Assembly: GCF_018446385.1 (NCBI RefSeq)
Contig: NC_055993.1
Span: 67,782,631 to 67,846,630 of the forward strand
DNA length: 64,000 nucleotides
Direction: 5' to 3'
Origin: Zingiber officinale
Lineage: Eukaryota; Streptophyta; Magnoliopsida; Zingiberales; Zingiberaceae
Shown: one piece after another, positions 23,530 to 32,850 of the stretch
Position numbering within the stretch: the stretch's first letter is position 1
How the letters are laid out: each line of letters starts with the position of its first letter
Notes under the pieces: model-generated
The model's input: the letters and a program-made list of their open reading frames with translations, nothing else
The model's database searches: none
Told to the model about the DNA's origin: nothing
Program-made: the position numbers and the translations under genes

Positions 23530-23540
23530 GTCCTATATCT
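23530..23540 (+). promoter_or_regulatory. U2 upstream sequence element (USE), degenerate
   Basis: GTCCTATATCT matches 8 of 11 positions of the plant snRNA USE (RTCCCACATCG); two of the three changes are C-to-T. It lies 31 bp upstream of the TATA box, the spacing used by Pol II-transcribed plant snRNA genes such as U2. Confidence 0.6.
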
Positions 23541-23571
23541 TAGGATTAACAACACCGTGAGCAGAGAAGCT

Positions 23572-23578
23572 TATATAA
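23572..23578 (+). promoter_or_regulatory. U2 TATA box
   Basis: TATATAA in the context CTTATATAAGT, about 30 bp upstream of the U2 start at 23607. Position relative to the USE fits the Pol II class of plant snRNA promoters. Confidence 0.65.
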
Positions 23579-23606
23579 GTACATTGGGTTGGCGGTATTA
23601 GATAGC

Positions 23607-23787
23607 ATATCTTTCTCAGCCTTTTGGCTAAGATCAAGTATAGTATCTATTTTTATCAATTTAATATATTATATAAAAAATTAAATTAAATTTTTATGAG
23701 GGAGAGTCTGTTATAATAGCTTACTGTTGGGGTTCTTGAGTGTCGCCCTTGCATTGCACTACTGCATGAGTCTGACGCACCCTTACC
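23607..23787 (+). ncRNA. U2: U2 snRNA, probably a decayed gene copy
   Basis: The sequence begins ATATCTTTCTCAGCC and continues with TTTTGGCTAAGATCAAG, the hallmark 5' end of U2 snRNA, the spliceosomal RNA that pairs with the intron branch point. The 3' third is also recognisable (TGTCGCCCTTGCATTGCACT, then ACTGCA). Differences from the plant consensus are mostly C-to-T or G-to-A. Stem I is kept (a G.U pair becomes A-U), but stem IIa is damaged. The branch-point recognition block GUAGUA reads AUAGUA. A U-rich Sm-like site remains near 23690. Promoter elements and a 3' box are in place, so it was moved as DNA and not copied from RNA. Likely a pseudogene; transcription cannot be excluded. Confidence 0.8.
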
Positions 23788-23795
23788 AAGTCTAA
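23778..23795 (+). terminator. U2 3' box
   Basis: CA, then 9 bases, then AGTCTAA fits the plant snRNA 3'-end formation box CA-N3-10-AGTNNAA exactly, overlapping the end of U2 at the expected place. Confidence 0.65.
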
Positions 23796-23870
23796 TTTAT
23801 AGGCCCGGGGCACTAATTTATGCATATTTATGTATTATATTACACATCTAATGTGTATGCACGATGACTA

Positions 23871-24158
23871 GTAAAGGATTAAAAATCCAGTGGGATTATA
23901 TTAAGGGAACAAATAATTTCCTAACAGATACTTTATCTCAACTATTACATTAAACTTCACTAAATATTATAGGATTAATGGATCGACAAAAGAAGGGCAA
24001 ACTTTTGCCACAAAAACCATGAGATTTTGGCAACCAAGAATTACAACAGTTTACAAACTATGAGAATCAATTCCATTTTTCCTCTAAAGATAGACTTGAC
24101 ATTATACAAAACTGTTTACTTGACAATATTTGGAATATCCCCACAATTCCTAGTAGTG
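23871..24158 (+). pseudogene. EPRV-1 RNase H C-terminus and downstream linker
   Basis: After the U2 insert the viral frame resumes with a WDYIKGTNNFLTDTLS block, the end of caulimovirid RNase H that carries the last catalytic Asp ('N-LADTLSR' in EPRV-2). One stop follows, then a linker towards the viroplasmin-like domain. TR-GAG A inserted at 24164, duplicating CCAAT. Confidence 0.75.
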
Positions 24159-24163
24159 CCAAT

Positions 24164-25032
24164 TGTTGGTCTCGGTTCGACCGGTAAGAGGGGAGTGAAT
24201 TGTTTGAAATTATAAAAGTATTCTTCTCAAAGCTTTCGACTGTAATTTAAACAAGCTCTTAATTGAATTAGAATGAAATAAAAAAGAGTACGAGACAACC
24301 AGGTTTACTTGGTTTGCAACTGGAGAGGTTGGTAATCTAAGGAAAATGAAGTGTGTTTACTAGACTCCTTTGACACAAGTTAGAGGTAGAGAAGTCTCGT
24401 ACAAGATGTTGGCAGCTCAGAGAGAAAAGAACATAATAGAAAATTCTAGTACAGTAAGTATTGTGTAAAAACTAGGTGAACCAGGGCTTTATTTAAAGTG
24501 CTCTGGTCAAGTCTATCCATTGCTGACGTGGTGGACTTTGAGCGCCTGGATGGTTATCTAAGTGCCCTCAGGATGGCAAAGTCTATCTCTATGCAACAGC
24601 TTCGCAACTACTGAAAGATAGAATTTTTCATGTCCGGGCGTCTGGACCATGTACGGGCGCCTGGACTGTTGCTGACATGAACCCGAAAAGATATCCACTG
24701 TGACAAGGTGTCGGTTCGGTATCCTAGTGGTCCGGCGCTAGGATGGTCCAGGTGCTCGAACCAATCAACCCAGTGTTGACTCATCCGACGCCTTCTCCAG
24801 TTGTTGGCTTCTTCTCAGGTCACTTGGATGATGCCCCGACCTTCCAGAGTTGAGTTCACCCGAACCCAACTCCGACCTTCTCCTCGAGCAGCCTTCCACT
24901 CTGGCATCTCGTTCCTCGGATGCACTGAGCCCATCGACTTGATTCCCGTGTCATCTTTCCCGTCTGCTACATCTTTCGCTTGACTTTTTGTGCTCCTAAA
25001 TTCCTGCACACTTAGACGCAAGGCATCAAATA
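24164..25032 (-). repeat. TR-GAG A 3' LTR, main part
   Basis: This begins TGTTGGTCTCGGTTCGAC at the left border (LTR end on the minus strand) and matches 39861-40720. It includes degenerate GGGCGCCTGGA hairpin segments (about 24540-24760). The rest of the LTR lies beyond gypsy B at 37533-37585. Positions 25028-25032 (AAATA) are the target duplication made by gypsy B. Confidence 0.85.
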
Positions 25033-25156
25033 TGTAATGCTCGAAAAATTCTCAAATCAATTTTAGAAATATTCTATGATTTTTCTGGGATTTTAGGATA
25101 TTTTTATAGAATTTTTAGAGTAGCGGAAGTAGCAAAAATAAATAGAAACATAAAAT

Positions 25157-25231
25157 AGCCTAAGCGGGAATTGAACCCGAGACCTATGAGACCCTATATC
25201 TTATGGACAACTCTAGTAACCAGGAGGCCCC
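25157..25231 (-). other. tRNA-like relic inside gypsy B LTR
   Basis: The minus strand contains CGGGTTCAATTCCCG, which forms an ideal T-arm (stem CGGG/CCCG) and a type-2 Pol III B box, followed by an acceptor-like CTTAGGC end. A D-arm-like TGGTTACTAGAG lies ~50 nt upstream. The 5' acceptor strand pairs only partly (GCCT/AGGC). Also present in the 3' LTR at about 36503-36575. A functional tRNA is unlikely. Confidence 0.4.
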
Positions 25232-26745
25232 AGCAGGGGTGTGCTGAAAGAAGAGAGGGACAATATTATTTATGATTGAGTTGGGGTGAAATTAATCACT
25301 TAATATAAATAGGAGATTTAAATGGGGATTGGTTATTTTGATCGATAGTTTTCTCTCCCTCAAACCCTCACCCGCCGACCCCTCTCCCTTCCTCACCTCT
25401 CGGCGCCCAAGTCCAAGGAAGAACCTAGGGTTCCATCCCTAGGGCCATAGGAGTATCTTCCGGCAACATCAAGGATACGAGGACGCTCCTCTCCGCGAGA
25501 AGAATGCATAGACGCGAGAGGATTGTCGAAAAGATTCCTTTCCGAAAAATCTAGCGATTGGATCGTAAGGAAAACTAGCGCAGGATGCAAGAAACCCCTC
25601 ACCTGCAGTATAAGTAGCTCTTTTCATGATTTTATGCCTTAGTTTAGTTGTATACAGATTTTCAGCGCATAGGGTGTGAATTAGTGCACACCAAATGCTT
25701 GATAAAATGTTTAGCTCAGTTAAATGCAACATATGCATTTTTAATAGCTTGGATAAATGCAATAGGAGCATTTTATAACATAATTAGCCTTGCTACAGTT
25801 TATATGGGACTACGGTCCAAGGGGTGGGCTCCCACAGTCGCCTCTAGGTTCAGATAACCTAGTTCTAGATTCAAATAACCTAGTAAGAGCAAGATAAGGT
25901 ATATTAGCTACAAATCAGTATTTTACTTTTCAGTGGCACTGTACGGGACCTCAATTGTCCTTGGGTTGGGCTCCCACAGTCGTCCCTAGGTTTAGATAAC
26001 CTAGTAAACCCTACTAGAATCGGGATTTGCAATCCCGAGTTTAGTTAGGGATGCGCGCATAGAAAGTACAGTGCCGGGCCCAACAGCAGCATGATTATGT
26101 ATTTTGATCTATTTATGATAAATAGTTTTTTTCAAAGTTTCACAATTTAGTTATGTGATTACAGTTCAGAATTTGTATCAGCTTAGCATTAGTTTAGTCA
26201 GTTATTGTATCAGTTTAGTTCTATCTTGTTGATGCTTGAAAATATTGTCATGATCAGTTTTGATTTCTATGTTTTGTATGATGGTATGCCATGCCATGCT
26301 CTAACATATTCAGTATATATTTCAAATAGCATGTTTAAAAGTATATATTGCATCGTATGCATGTTTTGTGAGGTAGATGGTTTCTTACTAAGCTCCCAAG
26401 CTTACAGATACTTCTTTTCCTTATACTGCAGATAAAGGTAAAGGAAAGATGGATTAGCGGAGGCTGGAGGACAATGCTACAAAGATGTGTGTGGGCAGGA
26501 ACTTGGAATAAAGATCTTAGGGATCCAGCGAGTTTTGTTTTTAAGCATTAGAACATTTTAGCATTTTTATTAGCCCACACTTTAGTATGTTTAAATGCCA
26601 TGAACCAGTGAACTATACACTATGTCATACTTATAATACTAGTTGTTTGACATTAGGATGTTTTCCAGCTATTTTAGAACTTATATATGTGATTTGTGCA
26701 CGAAACAGTGCTGAAATCAGAGATCAGTTGCGAAATCAGAAACCC

Positions 26746-27048
26746 CAATCGATCAGTTGATCGATTGTAGGCTCCTCAATCGATCAGCTGATCGATTGGG
26801 CATCTTGTTCCGCGAACAGAAAGCCCTAGAATCGATCACTGAATCGATTGGCAAGTCTGGATCAATCAGTCGATCGATCCAGAATATTACCCCCGCGCAC
26901 AGTAGCGCGCTGAATCGATCAATGGATCGATTAGTCAGGCCGGATCGATCAGCTGATCGATCCAGAATTTTGTCCGTGCACAGTAGCACGCTGAATTGAT
27001 CAGCGGATCGATCAGATGACTCCAATCGATCAGCTGATCGATTGGAGT
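26746..27048. repeat. hairpin array in gypsy B 5' LTR
   Basis: Eight consecutive inverted repeats built on ATCGATC-N4-GATCGAT, with different outer arms, lie at about 26746-26767, 26777-26798, 26830-26849, 26857-26882, 26913-26932, 26942-26963, 26991-27015 and 27019-27048. The last has perfect 13-bp arms (ACTCCAATCGATC) around AGCT. Two CGYGC-ACAGTA-GCRCG hairpins sit between them. A copy is in the 3' LTR (36986-37292). Confidence 0.9.
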
Positions 27049-27287
27049 GTCTAATTTCAGCTGGAAGGGTCTCATTTCAGTCTTTTGATCAAATAGAAAG
27101 TTTGGGTTCCTTCCCTAGTGTATGTATGTCAAAGGAAAGGTCTTCGAACCTAATCTTACGGGCTGTAATAGTCATTAGCAGAGTAAGATTTTTAAATAGC
27201 ACAGATTTCCACACCTTATAGTTAGCACAGCATAATGTGACGGTCCGGCCTCGCAGCCTAGTTAGTAGGAGGCGGGTCGTTACAGAG

Positions 27288-27299
27288 TGGTATTAGAGC
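27288..27299 (+). other. gypsy B primer binding site (tRNA-Met)
   Basis: TGGTATTAGAGC, one C-to-T change from the canonical tRNA-Met complement, lies 3 bp after the LTR end. Confidence 0.85.
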
Positions 27300-27501
27300 A
27301 AAAGTTCCATACTTCCTACACACACATCAGCATTGAACCTGCAGCTTCCAAGTAAGAACATCTCTCACCTCATTTATGTTTTGTTTGTTTTCATGTTCCT
27401 AGATAACTAAAGCTTGTTTGTTTATGATAGTATTTAACATGATAACAATAATTATGCAATTATGATTGCATTAGTTATGTATGTCCTCTATGTCTCTAGA
27501 A

Positions 27502-28676
27502 ATGGCACGAGGACGCCCAGCTAGAAGGGCACCAGCCACTGAGCCCCAGCACGAGGCAGGCAGTTCAGTGCCTCCTCCAGACCTTACAGCAGTAGTGGCT
27601 CAGTTACAGCAGCAACTAGCTGAACAGCAACAGGAAATAGCCACTTTAAGGGCTAATCAGCAGAACACTCCCACTGTCACTCCAGAGCCTAACTTGGCAA
27701 CTCCAGTAGTGATAGAGGTTCCACAAGTCCAATCTGTAGCACCAGTGGCCTCAGCAGTGGGGACACAGAGAGAAGCCTATCTGATCCAGTGGCAGAAAGT
27801 CAAGCCGGAGAATTTCTCAGGCACCAGTGAACCATGGGATTCTCAAGCCTGGACTGGCCAGAGCATGAGAAGGTGAAGTGCACCTCTTTCTGTCTGACAG
27901 GAGACGCACGTATGTGGTGGGAGAAAGTTAAAGCGAAGCGCCCAGTGAATCAGATGACATGGGCTGACTTCGAAAAGGAATTCTTCGAGGAGTTCTTTCA
28001 CATGCGGGTCACAAATCGCCACTACAATGAGTTCACTGAGTTTCGTCAGGGCAACCTTTCAGTTGAGGAGGCTGTGAGGAAATTCAACAGACTGGCTCGT
28101 CTATGCCCAGAACTAGTCAGCATTGAAAGGGAACGAGTTCGGTTGATGCTCAAGATGTTAAGGCCGAAAATAGCAATGAATGTGGCCAGCGGTGTCTGTA
28201 GGCCGCAAACTACAGAAGAACTAGTGAGCAGTGCTTTAACCACCGAGCATTACCAGAACAGTATCAAGCAGCAGAAGCAAGTCCTCTCAGAGTCGAAAGG
28301 CCAAGGAGGCTCAGGTACTCAGAAACACCAGGGCCACAGCTCCCACGGCTCTAACTGGAAAGGGAACTCCAGCAACAAACGCAAACCAGGGAGTTACCCA
28401 AAAGGAGGACCAGCTAGTAAACAGCCCAGCTATCCCAAGTGTTCTACTTGTGGAAAATTTCACCCAGGAGTTTGTCACAAGGGCACTCGAGGATGTTTCG
28501 AATGTGGCCAGGAAGGGCATATGGCTAAACAATGCCCAAACAAGACCATCTTGCCTCCACCACAGCCGATTCAGTACGAAGTCAAGCCAACACAGTTGCA
28601 TCAGATGCAGGCTGCTTTAGACGGTCCACACATCAGCCAGGGCAGATTAGAAGCCCCTCAGCCACGACGAATGTGA
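27502..28676 (+). pseudogene. gypsy B gag, frameshifted
   Basis: Gag starts MARGRPARRAPA at 27502 with a Gln-rich coiled-coil segment (LQQQLAEQQQEIATL). Around 27850 a deletion removes part of the gag domain and shifts the frame: the first frame ends at 27876, while homology resumes in another with PEHEKVKCTSF. The second part has GDARMWWE, FEKEFFEEFF and FNRLARLCPEL, then a basic Ser/Gly-rich region and a zinc knuckle CFECGQEGHMAKQC near 28495-28535. It ends at a TGA created by a further frameshift just before the protease. The protein would have formed the particle core. Confidence 0.9.
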
Positions 28677-29203
28677 GGATCTACTCACTCACCAGAGAGG
28701 ACGTAGCGAATGTCTCGACAGTTGTTACAGGTCAGATTAGTATTTTACAGCAAAGTGCAACTGTCTTATTCGATACTGGGGCAACCCATTCTTATATATC
28801 CAGGGCGTTTTTCGAAAAGTTAGCGATATCTCCAGAGGTACTCAGTGGTCAGTTTCTGACAACACTACCTTCGGGAGAAATTATGGCATCCACGCACTGG
28901 CTCAGAGCAGTGCCAGTCATTATAGCAGACAGAGAACTCTTTTGTGATCTGATAGTGCTAGATATGACTGATTACGATGTCATTTTTGGAATGGACTTCC
29001 TGATCAGATACGGTGTCTCCATAGAGTGCCGTAAACAGAGAGTTGTATTCCAACCTGAAGCAGGAGTGCAGTTTGGGTTCATCGGAGAACCAAAGAGAAA
29101 GGCCAAGAAATTTCTCTCAGCTCTGAAAGCACAGAAACTAATGGATTCAGGATGTATGGGACTCTTAGCCCATGTAGTCAGTACCAGCCAGGACAAGGAC
29201 TGA
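28677..29203 (+). pseudogene. gypsy B aspartic protease
   Basis: The open frame here encodes RIYSLTREDVA, then the retropepsin active site VLFDTGATHSYIS (28770-28810) and the second hallmark DYDVIFGMDFL (28972-29005). It is in a different frame from the end of gag, so an indel near 28670 has separated what is normally one gag-pol frame. It ends at TGA 29201-29203; homology to the PR-RT linker continues in frame after it, suggesting a CGA-to-TGA change. The active-site residues are intact. Confidence 0.9.
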
Positions 29204-29629
29204 AAGCTAGAAGAGGTCCAAGTCATATGTGACTACCTAGCAGTCTTTCCTGAGGAATTACCAGGCCTAGCACCAGACAGGGAGATAGAATTTGAGATAG
29301 AGCTCATACCCGGTACAAATCCCATCTCCAAAGCACCCTATCGCATGGCTCCAGCCGAACTGAAAGAACTTCATGAGCAATTGCAGGAGCTGCTTGACAA
29401 GGGCTTCATACGCCCTAGTTACTCACCATGGGGAGCGCCTGTATTGTTCGTGAAGAAGAAGGACGGGAGCATGCGCCTGTGTATAGATTACAGAGCACTG
29501 AACCAAGTCACGATCAAGAACAGGTATCCTCTTCCCAGGATAGATGACATGTTTGATCAGCTAAAGGGAGCAGTAGTGTTCTCTAAAATAGACCTCCGGT
29601 CAGGATATCACCAGGTTAGAGTTAAAGAA
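29204..29629 (+). pseudogene. gypsy B reverse transcriptase, N-terminal part
   Basis: The frame encodes [53 protein letters not shown] and [14 protein letters not shown], the fingers region of a Ty3/gypsy RT. It is cut at 29629 by TR-GAG B. The RT resumes at 33871 with the palm. Confidence 0.9.
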
Positions 29630-30645
29630 GAACCCCAAGGTTGTTTTGGTGTGATCAACATGTTAAGTTAGGTCATGTGTGTTTCTAACCTTGTGTCTAA
29701 GTGTGCAGGAGCTTAGGAACACAGGTAGTCGAGCGGAAGACGCAGCTAGCGAGAAGGACAGCAGTCCGAGGGACGAGGTGCTGCGGAAGAGTACCGCGCG
29801 GTGGTTCCGAGGGACGAAAGCCGGAGCGGAAGATTGCTCGGAGAGCAAGAGACGCAGCTAGCGAGAAGGTCGACGACCGAGGGACGAAGACTGCGGATGA
29901 GTACGCTGGCGGACGAGAAGGAAACACGCGGCAATTCCGAGAGACGAGAAGCCGGAGGGAAGCCCGCTCGAGAAGACCAGAAGTTGGGTTCGGGTGAGCC
30001 CTTTTCCGGATGGCAGAGATCACCCAAGTGAGCGAATCCGGAGGAGAAGAACCGGACCGAGGCAGGACTGAACCAGAGAAGAGGTCCCGGATGAAAAAGT
30101 CAACGGTTGTTGACTTTGGGCTCCGGGGCACCCGGAACAGTCCGGGGCGCCCGGAGCAGCCCGGGGCGCCCGGAACCCTTCCGGGCACCCAGACCCAGTA
30201 TTTTCGCCAAATCGAGTCAAAACTCGATCTGAACGTTGGGGGATAAGATTTATCCCCCCTAGGGCGCCCGGAACCCTTCCAGGCGCCCCGAACAAGGCTA
30301 TAAATATAGCCTTGGTCCAGAAGCTTTTCATCAATTCAGAACTCACGCTTTTCTTTCAAACACTTGTATGCTTTCTGTAGTTAGCTTCTATTGTGCGCTT
30401 CAACTTTGTAAGAGGCTTCTCCGCCTGAAGGAGAAATTCTAGTGTGATCATCTTTCTTGGATTAACAACCTCCCCGATTGTAACCAAGTCAAAACCTAGT
30501 GCCTCGTTTTCTGTTCTGATCTTAGTTTATTGCTTTGATTATTTTACAAGTGTCAGTTTAAAAGTTCGAGAAGGGATGGTTTGTGTTTTGATTTCTGCAG
30601 GGCTATTCAACCCCCCCCCCTTCTAGCCGGCCCAACGGTCCTACA
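29630..30645 (+). repeat. TR-GAG B 5' LTR
   Basis: Starts GAACCCCAAGG (lacking the terminal TGTTG) and ends CGGTCCTACA. Relative to the 3' LTR it lacks a ~22 bp segment near 29790 and carries an extra GC-rich hairpin unit near 30125-30160. TATAAATATAGCC at about 30300 is the likely TATA region. Long frames on both strands here are by-products of GC-rich repeats. Confidence 0.9.
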
Positions 30646-30647
30646 AG

Positions 30648-30659
30648 TGGTATCAGAGC
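30648..30659 (+). other. TR-GAG B primer binding site
   Basis: Perfect TGGTATCAGAGC, 2 bp after the LTR end, complementary to tRNA-iMet. Confidence 0.95.
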
Positions 30660-30701
30660 CAAGACGCTTCAGGAGGACTAACCGCCGAACGAAGCAACGC
30701 G

Positions 30702-31562
30702 ATGGCCGGACCAAGCATCCACCCGCCGAAATATGAAGGAGACTTCGCTACCTGGAAAAAACTGATGCAGGTATTTCTTACTACAGATATTGAATTATTT
30801 TTAATAATGAAATTTGGCTTTGAAGCTCCAGAGGACAAGGAAATAGATAAATGGACAAAAAAGGAGCAGGCCGACTTCGTGGCGAACGGCAAAGCAGAGT
30901 ACCATCTGCTAAGTGTCCATCCGCCTCAAGAAGTCAACAGGATCGGTAAATATAACTCCGCAAAGGAACTTTGGGAGAAGTTCCTCGAGCTGCATGAAGG
31001 TACGTCCGAAGCCAAGCTCGCTAGACGAGATCTGCTTCGCAATCAGCTCACCAGCCTGCGACTTGGGGAAGACGAGACAGTCGTACATCTGCACTCCAGA
31101 ATAAAAGAAATCATCACCGGACTCACGAATCTCGGAGAAGAGGTAAGTAACCGAGATTCGCTCAGGTACGCTTTAAATTCCTTCCCTAGAAATTCAAAAT
31201 GGACATCACTAGTAGATGCATTTTACATTTCTAAAGATTTAGAAAAGACTTCATTAGAAGAATTCTTTTCAACATTTGAAGTGCATGAGTCAAGATGTGC
31301 AGGAATGAAGGAGCCTAAAAACAACGTCGCCCTCAAAGCCTCGAGAGACGAACCAGAATCTGAATCCTCTCTCGACGACGAGGAAATGGTAATGATGGTA
31401 AGAAGATTCAAGAAACTTTGTAAATCCAGATCTACTAGCCATCCGCAGGGAAAGAAGAGAAGAACGATCCGCTGCTACCACTGCGACGAAGAAGGGCACG
31501 TCAAGGACAACTGCCCCAAGCTGAAGAATAAGAACAAGGAGAAGGGTAAGAAGCCTATCTAA
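30702..31562 (+). CDS. TR-GAG B gag, first part (copia-type)
   Basis: A 286-residue gag starting MAGPSIHPPKYEGDF, 43 bp after the PBS. Residues ~1-140 form the copia-type DUF4219/UBN2 gag domain (TWKKLMQVFL; a YNSAKELWEKFLELHEG block; RDLLRNQLTSL). Residues ~190-250 are acidic. The C-terminus has a zinc knuckle of form C-Y-H-C-x4-H-x4-C (CYHCDEEGHVKDNC) with a Lys-rich tail. The next 26 codons after the TAA stay in frame and lead into the second gag part, so the stop may be a mutation (AAA-AAG runs surround it). It would assemble the RNA-containing particle. Element D and A carry related copies. Confidence 0.85.
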   Translation: MAGPSIHPPKYEGDFATWKKLMQVFLTTDIELFLIMKFGFEAPEDKEIDKWTKKEQADFVANGKAEYHLLSVHPPQEVNRIGKYNSAKELWEKFLELHEGTSEAKLARRDLLRNQLTSLRLGEDETVVHLHSRIKEIITGLTNLGEEVSNRDSLRYALNSFPRNSKWTSLVDAFYISKDLEKTSLEEFFSTFEVHESRCAGMKEPKNNVALKASRDEPESESSLDDEEMVMMVRRFKKLCKSRSTSHPQGKKRRTIRCYHCDEEGHVKDNCPKLKNKNKEKGKKPI

Positions 31563-31640
31563 AAGCGAAAGGCCCTAAAGGCGACGTGGGACGATACATC
31601 GTCTGAATCGGAAGTCGAAGCTTTCTCCGGACTCGCACTG

Positions 31641-32159
31641 ATGGCGAGTCATCAAGACGACGACTGCAATTCAAGCTCTTCCGAAATGAGCATCGAGAGC
31701 ATCGATGAAGGGGGAGACACGTCAGAAGAAAGCAGCAGCTCAGGGGGAGAAACGGACAACGAGATCGACAAGGTAAGTCAGGTACGATCTCTTCCTCCCG
31801 ATAAAATGTTTAAATTCGTTAAACTTTTAACAAAAGATTGCTGCAAGTTAGAAAGTGAAAATAAAAATTTAAAAGTAATTCTAGCTAAATCTTGTCCCTT
31901 AGAAGAATTAGATAAATTAAAACTAGCAAATGAACAATTGAAACTTGAAAATGATGATTTGAAAATTCAAGTAGATAACTTGAAAAACTATGCATGTTCA
32001 TCTAAAACTAATTTTAGAAGATTTAATAATTTAAATTGGTACTTTAAATATCACCCGGGACAAATTAAGAATATTTCAAGAAAATATGTCCCTAAAAATT
32101 TTTTTGTTAATCCAGTAGGTTGGAACCTATATTGGGTTCCGAAGTCATGCTTAAATTAA
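31641..32159 (+). CDS. TR-GAG B second gag part with coiled coil
   Basis: This 172-residue frame starts MASHQDDDCNSSSSEMSIES and continues as an acidic, Ser-rich region (to ~residue 55), then a long coiled coil rich in Leu, Lys and Glu (ESENKNLK, LDKLKLANEQLKLENDDLK) and a tail with NPVGWNLYWVPK. Comparable segments follow the zinc knuckle in copia gag-pol proteins before the protease ('GS--W-lDSGCSRHMTG'), but no protease is present: the reading frame ends 15 residues after the coiled-coil tail. It is probably the C-terminal extension of gag, split off by the stop at 31560. A decayed homologue is at 38686-38886 in TR-GAG A. Confidence 0.7.
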   Translation: MASHQDDDCNSSSSEMSIESIDEGGDTSEESSSSGGETDNEIDKVSQVRSLPPDKMFKFVKLLTKDCCKLESENKNLKVILAKSCPLEELDKLKLANEQLKLENDDLKIQVDNLKNYACSSKTNFRRFNNLNWYFKYHPGQIKNISRKYVPKNFFVNPVGWNLYWVPKSCLN

Positions 32160-32850
32160 TTTTAAAATTAAAATTAGCGCTTTAAGTGAGAAAATTAAAC
32201 AAAGAATTTCTTTATGAGGCTTTGTCAAGGAAGTGGCTGTTGCTCCAATAACCAAGAAGGCCTAGTGCCTCGCCACGACCTGGAAGCCAAAATATTGAAA
32301 TAAATGTTTAATTAACTTACTAATAAAGCATTAATACAAGAATTTATTAGTGCTTTAAAAAGGGTTTTTCAAAATATTTTATTTCAATTTAGAAATTTTT
32401 TAATTAACTTAGTCATTTGTTTTAAAAAAAATGTGCTTAAATATTCTCAAAAATCATTCTTTCTTAAGTTAAAAGATTTTCTGAAATTAGAAATTTATGC
32501 TCAAATTACTTAGAAATTTTTTCCTAAATCAGAAACTTAGAATTTTTTTTAAGTTAGAAATATTTCTCAAAATAATTCTTGCAAAAAGCTTAAAATTATT
32601 TTTATGAATTTATTTTAAATATTTTTTCAAATTTACTAAATCTTTAATCCTTAGATTGTTTTTCTTGGAACCCCATTTTTTGTGATCAAAGGGGGAGAAG
32701 GGAAAGTATAAGTCTAGGGGGAGGTAGATAGATTTAATTTTTTCTATCTTTTTGTACTTAAATTGCATATTAAGTTAAGTTACTTAATTTTATTTAAAGT
32801 CTATTTTACCCTATCTTAACTTGGGTTGATCACACCAAAAAGGGAGAGAT
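32160..32850 (+). other. TR-GAG B non-coding 3' region and polypurine tract
   Basis: AT-rich, without coding sequence; contains purine-rich GGGGGAGAAGGGAAAG (near 32690) and TCTAGGGGGAGGTAGATAG (near 32712). The true PPT, AAAAAGGGAGAGAT, is at 32837-32850, directly before the 3' LTR. It occupies the place where pol would be. Confidence 0.75.

Larger units (their letters stand above)
23390..23870 (+). other. ~480 bp insert in EPRV-1 RNase H carrying a U2 unit
   Basis: Alignment by eye with the minus-strand EPRV-2 copy (61560-61640) shows viral sequence is continuous there but interrupted here. The insert contains about 215 bp upstream of U2, the U2 sequence, and about 85 bp downstream. I see no convincing target duplication and no poly(A), so a retroposition origin is not evident. 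Confidence 0.6.
25033..27284 (+). repeat. gypsy B 5' LTR (2252 bp)
   Basis: This starts TGTAATGCTCG and ends GTCGTTACA just before the PBS. It contains a tRNA-like segment on the minus strand (25157-25231) and an array of ATCGAT-containing hairpins (26746-27048). The segment 25412-26513 is absent from the 3' LTR. Short frames on both strands in the hairpin array are artefacts of its palindromic sequence. Confidence 0.9.

Noticed and set aside
25157-25231. Functional tRNA gene
   Set aside because: The acceptor stem pairs only partly and the element is inside an LTR; kept as a tRNA-like relic only.
26753-27025. Open frames on both strands with repeated IDRSADR-like residues
   Set aside because: They arise from palindromic ATCGAT repeats, which read open on both strands; no start context or homology.
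29697-30246. Several overlapping 60-160 codon frames on both strands
   Set aside because: They lie in the TR-GAG B LTR, are repeated at 32889-33459 in the other LTR with different lengths, and reflect GC-rich repeats.
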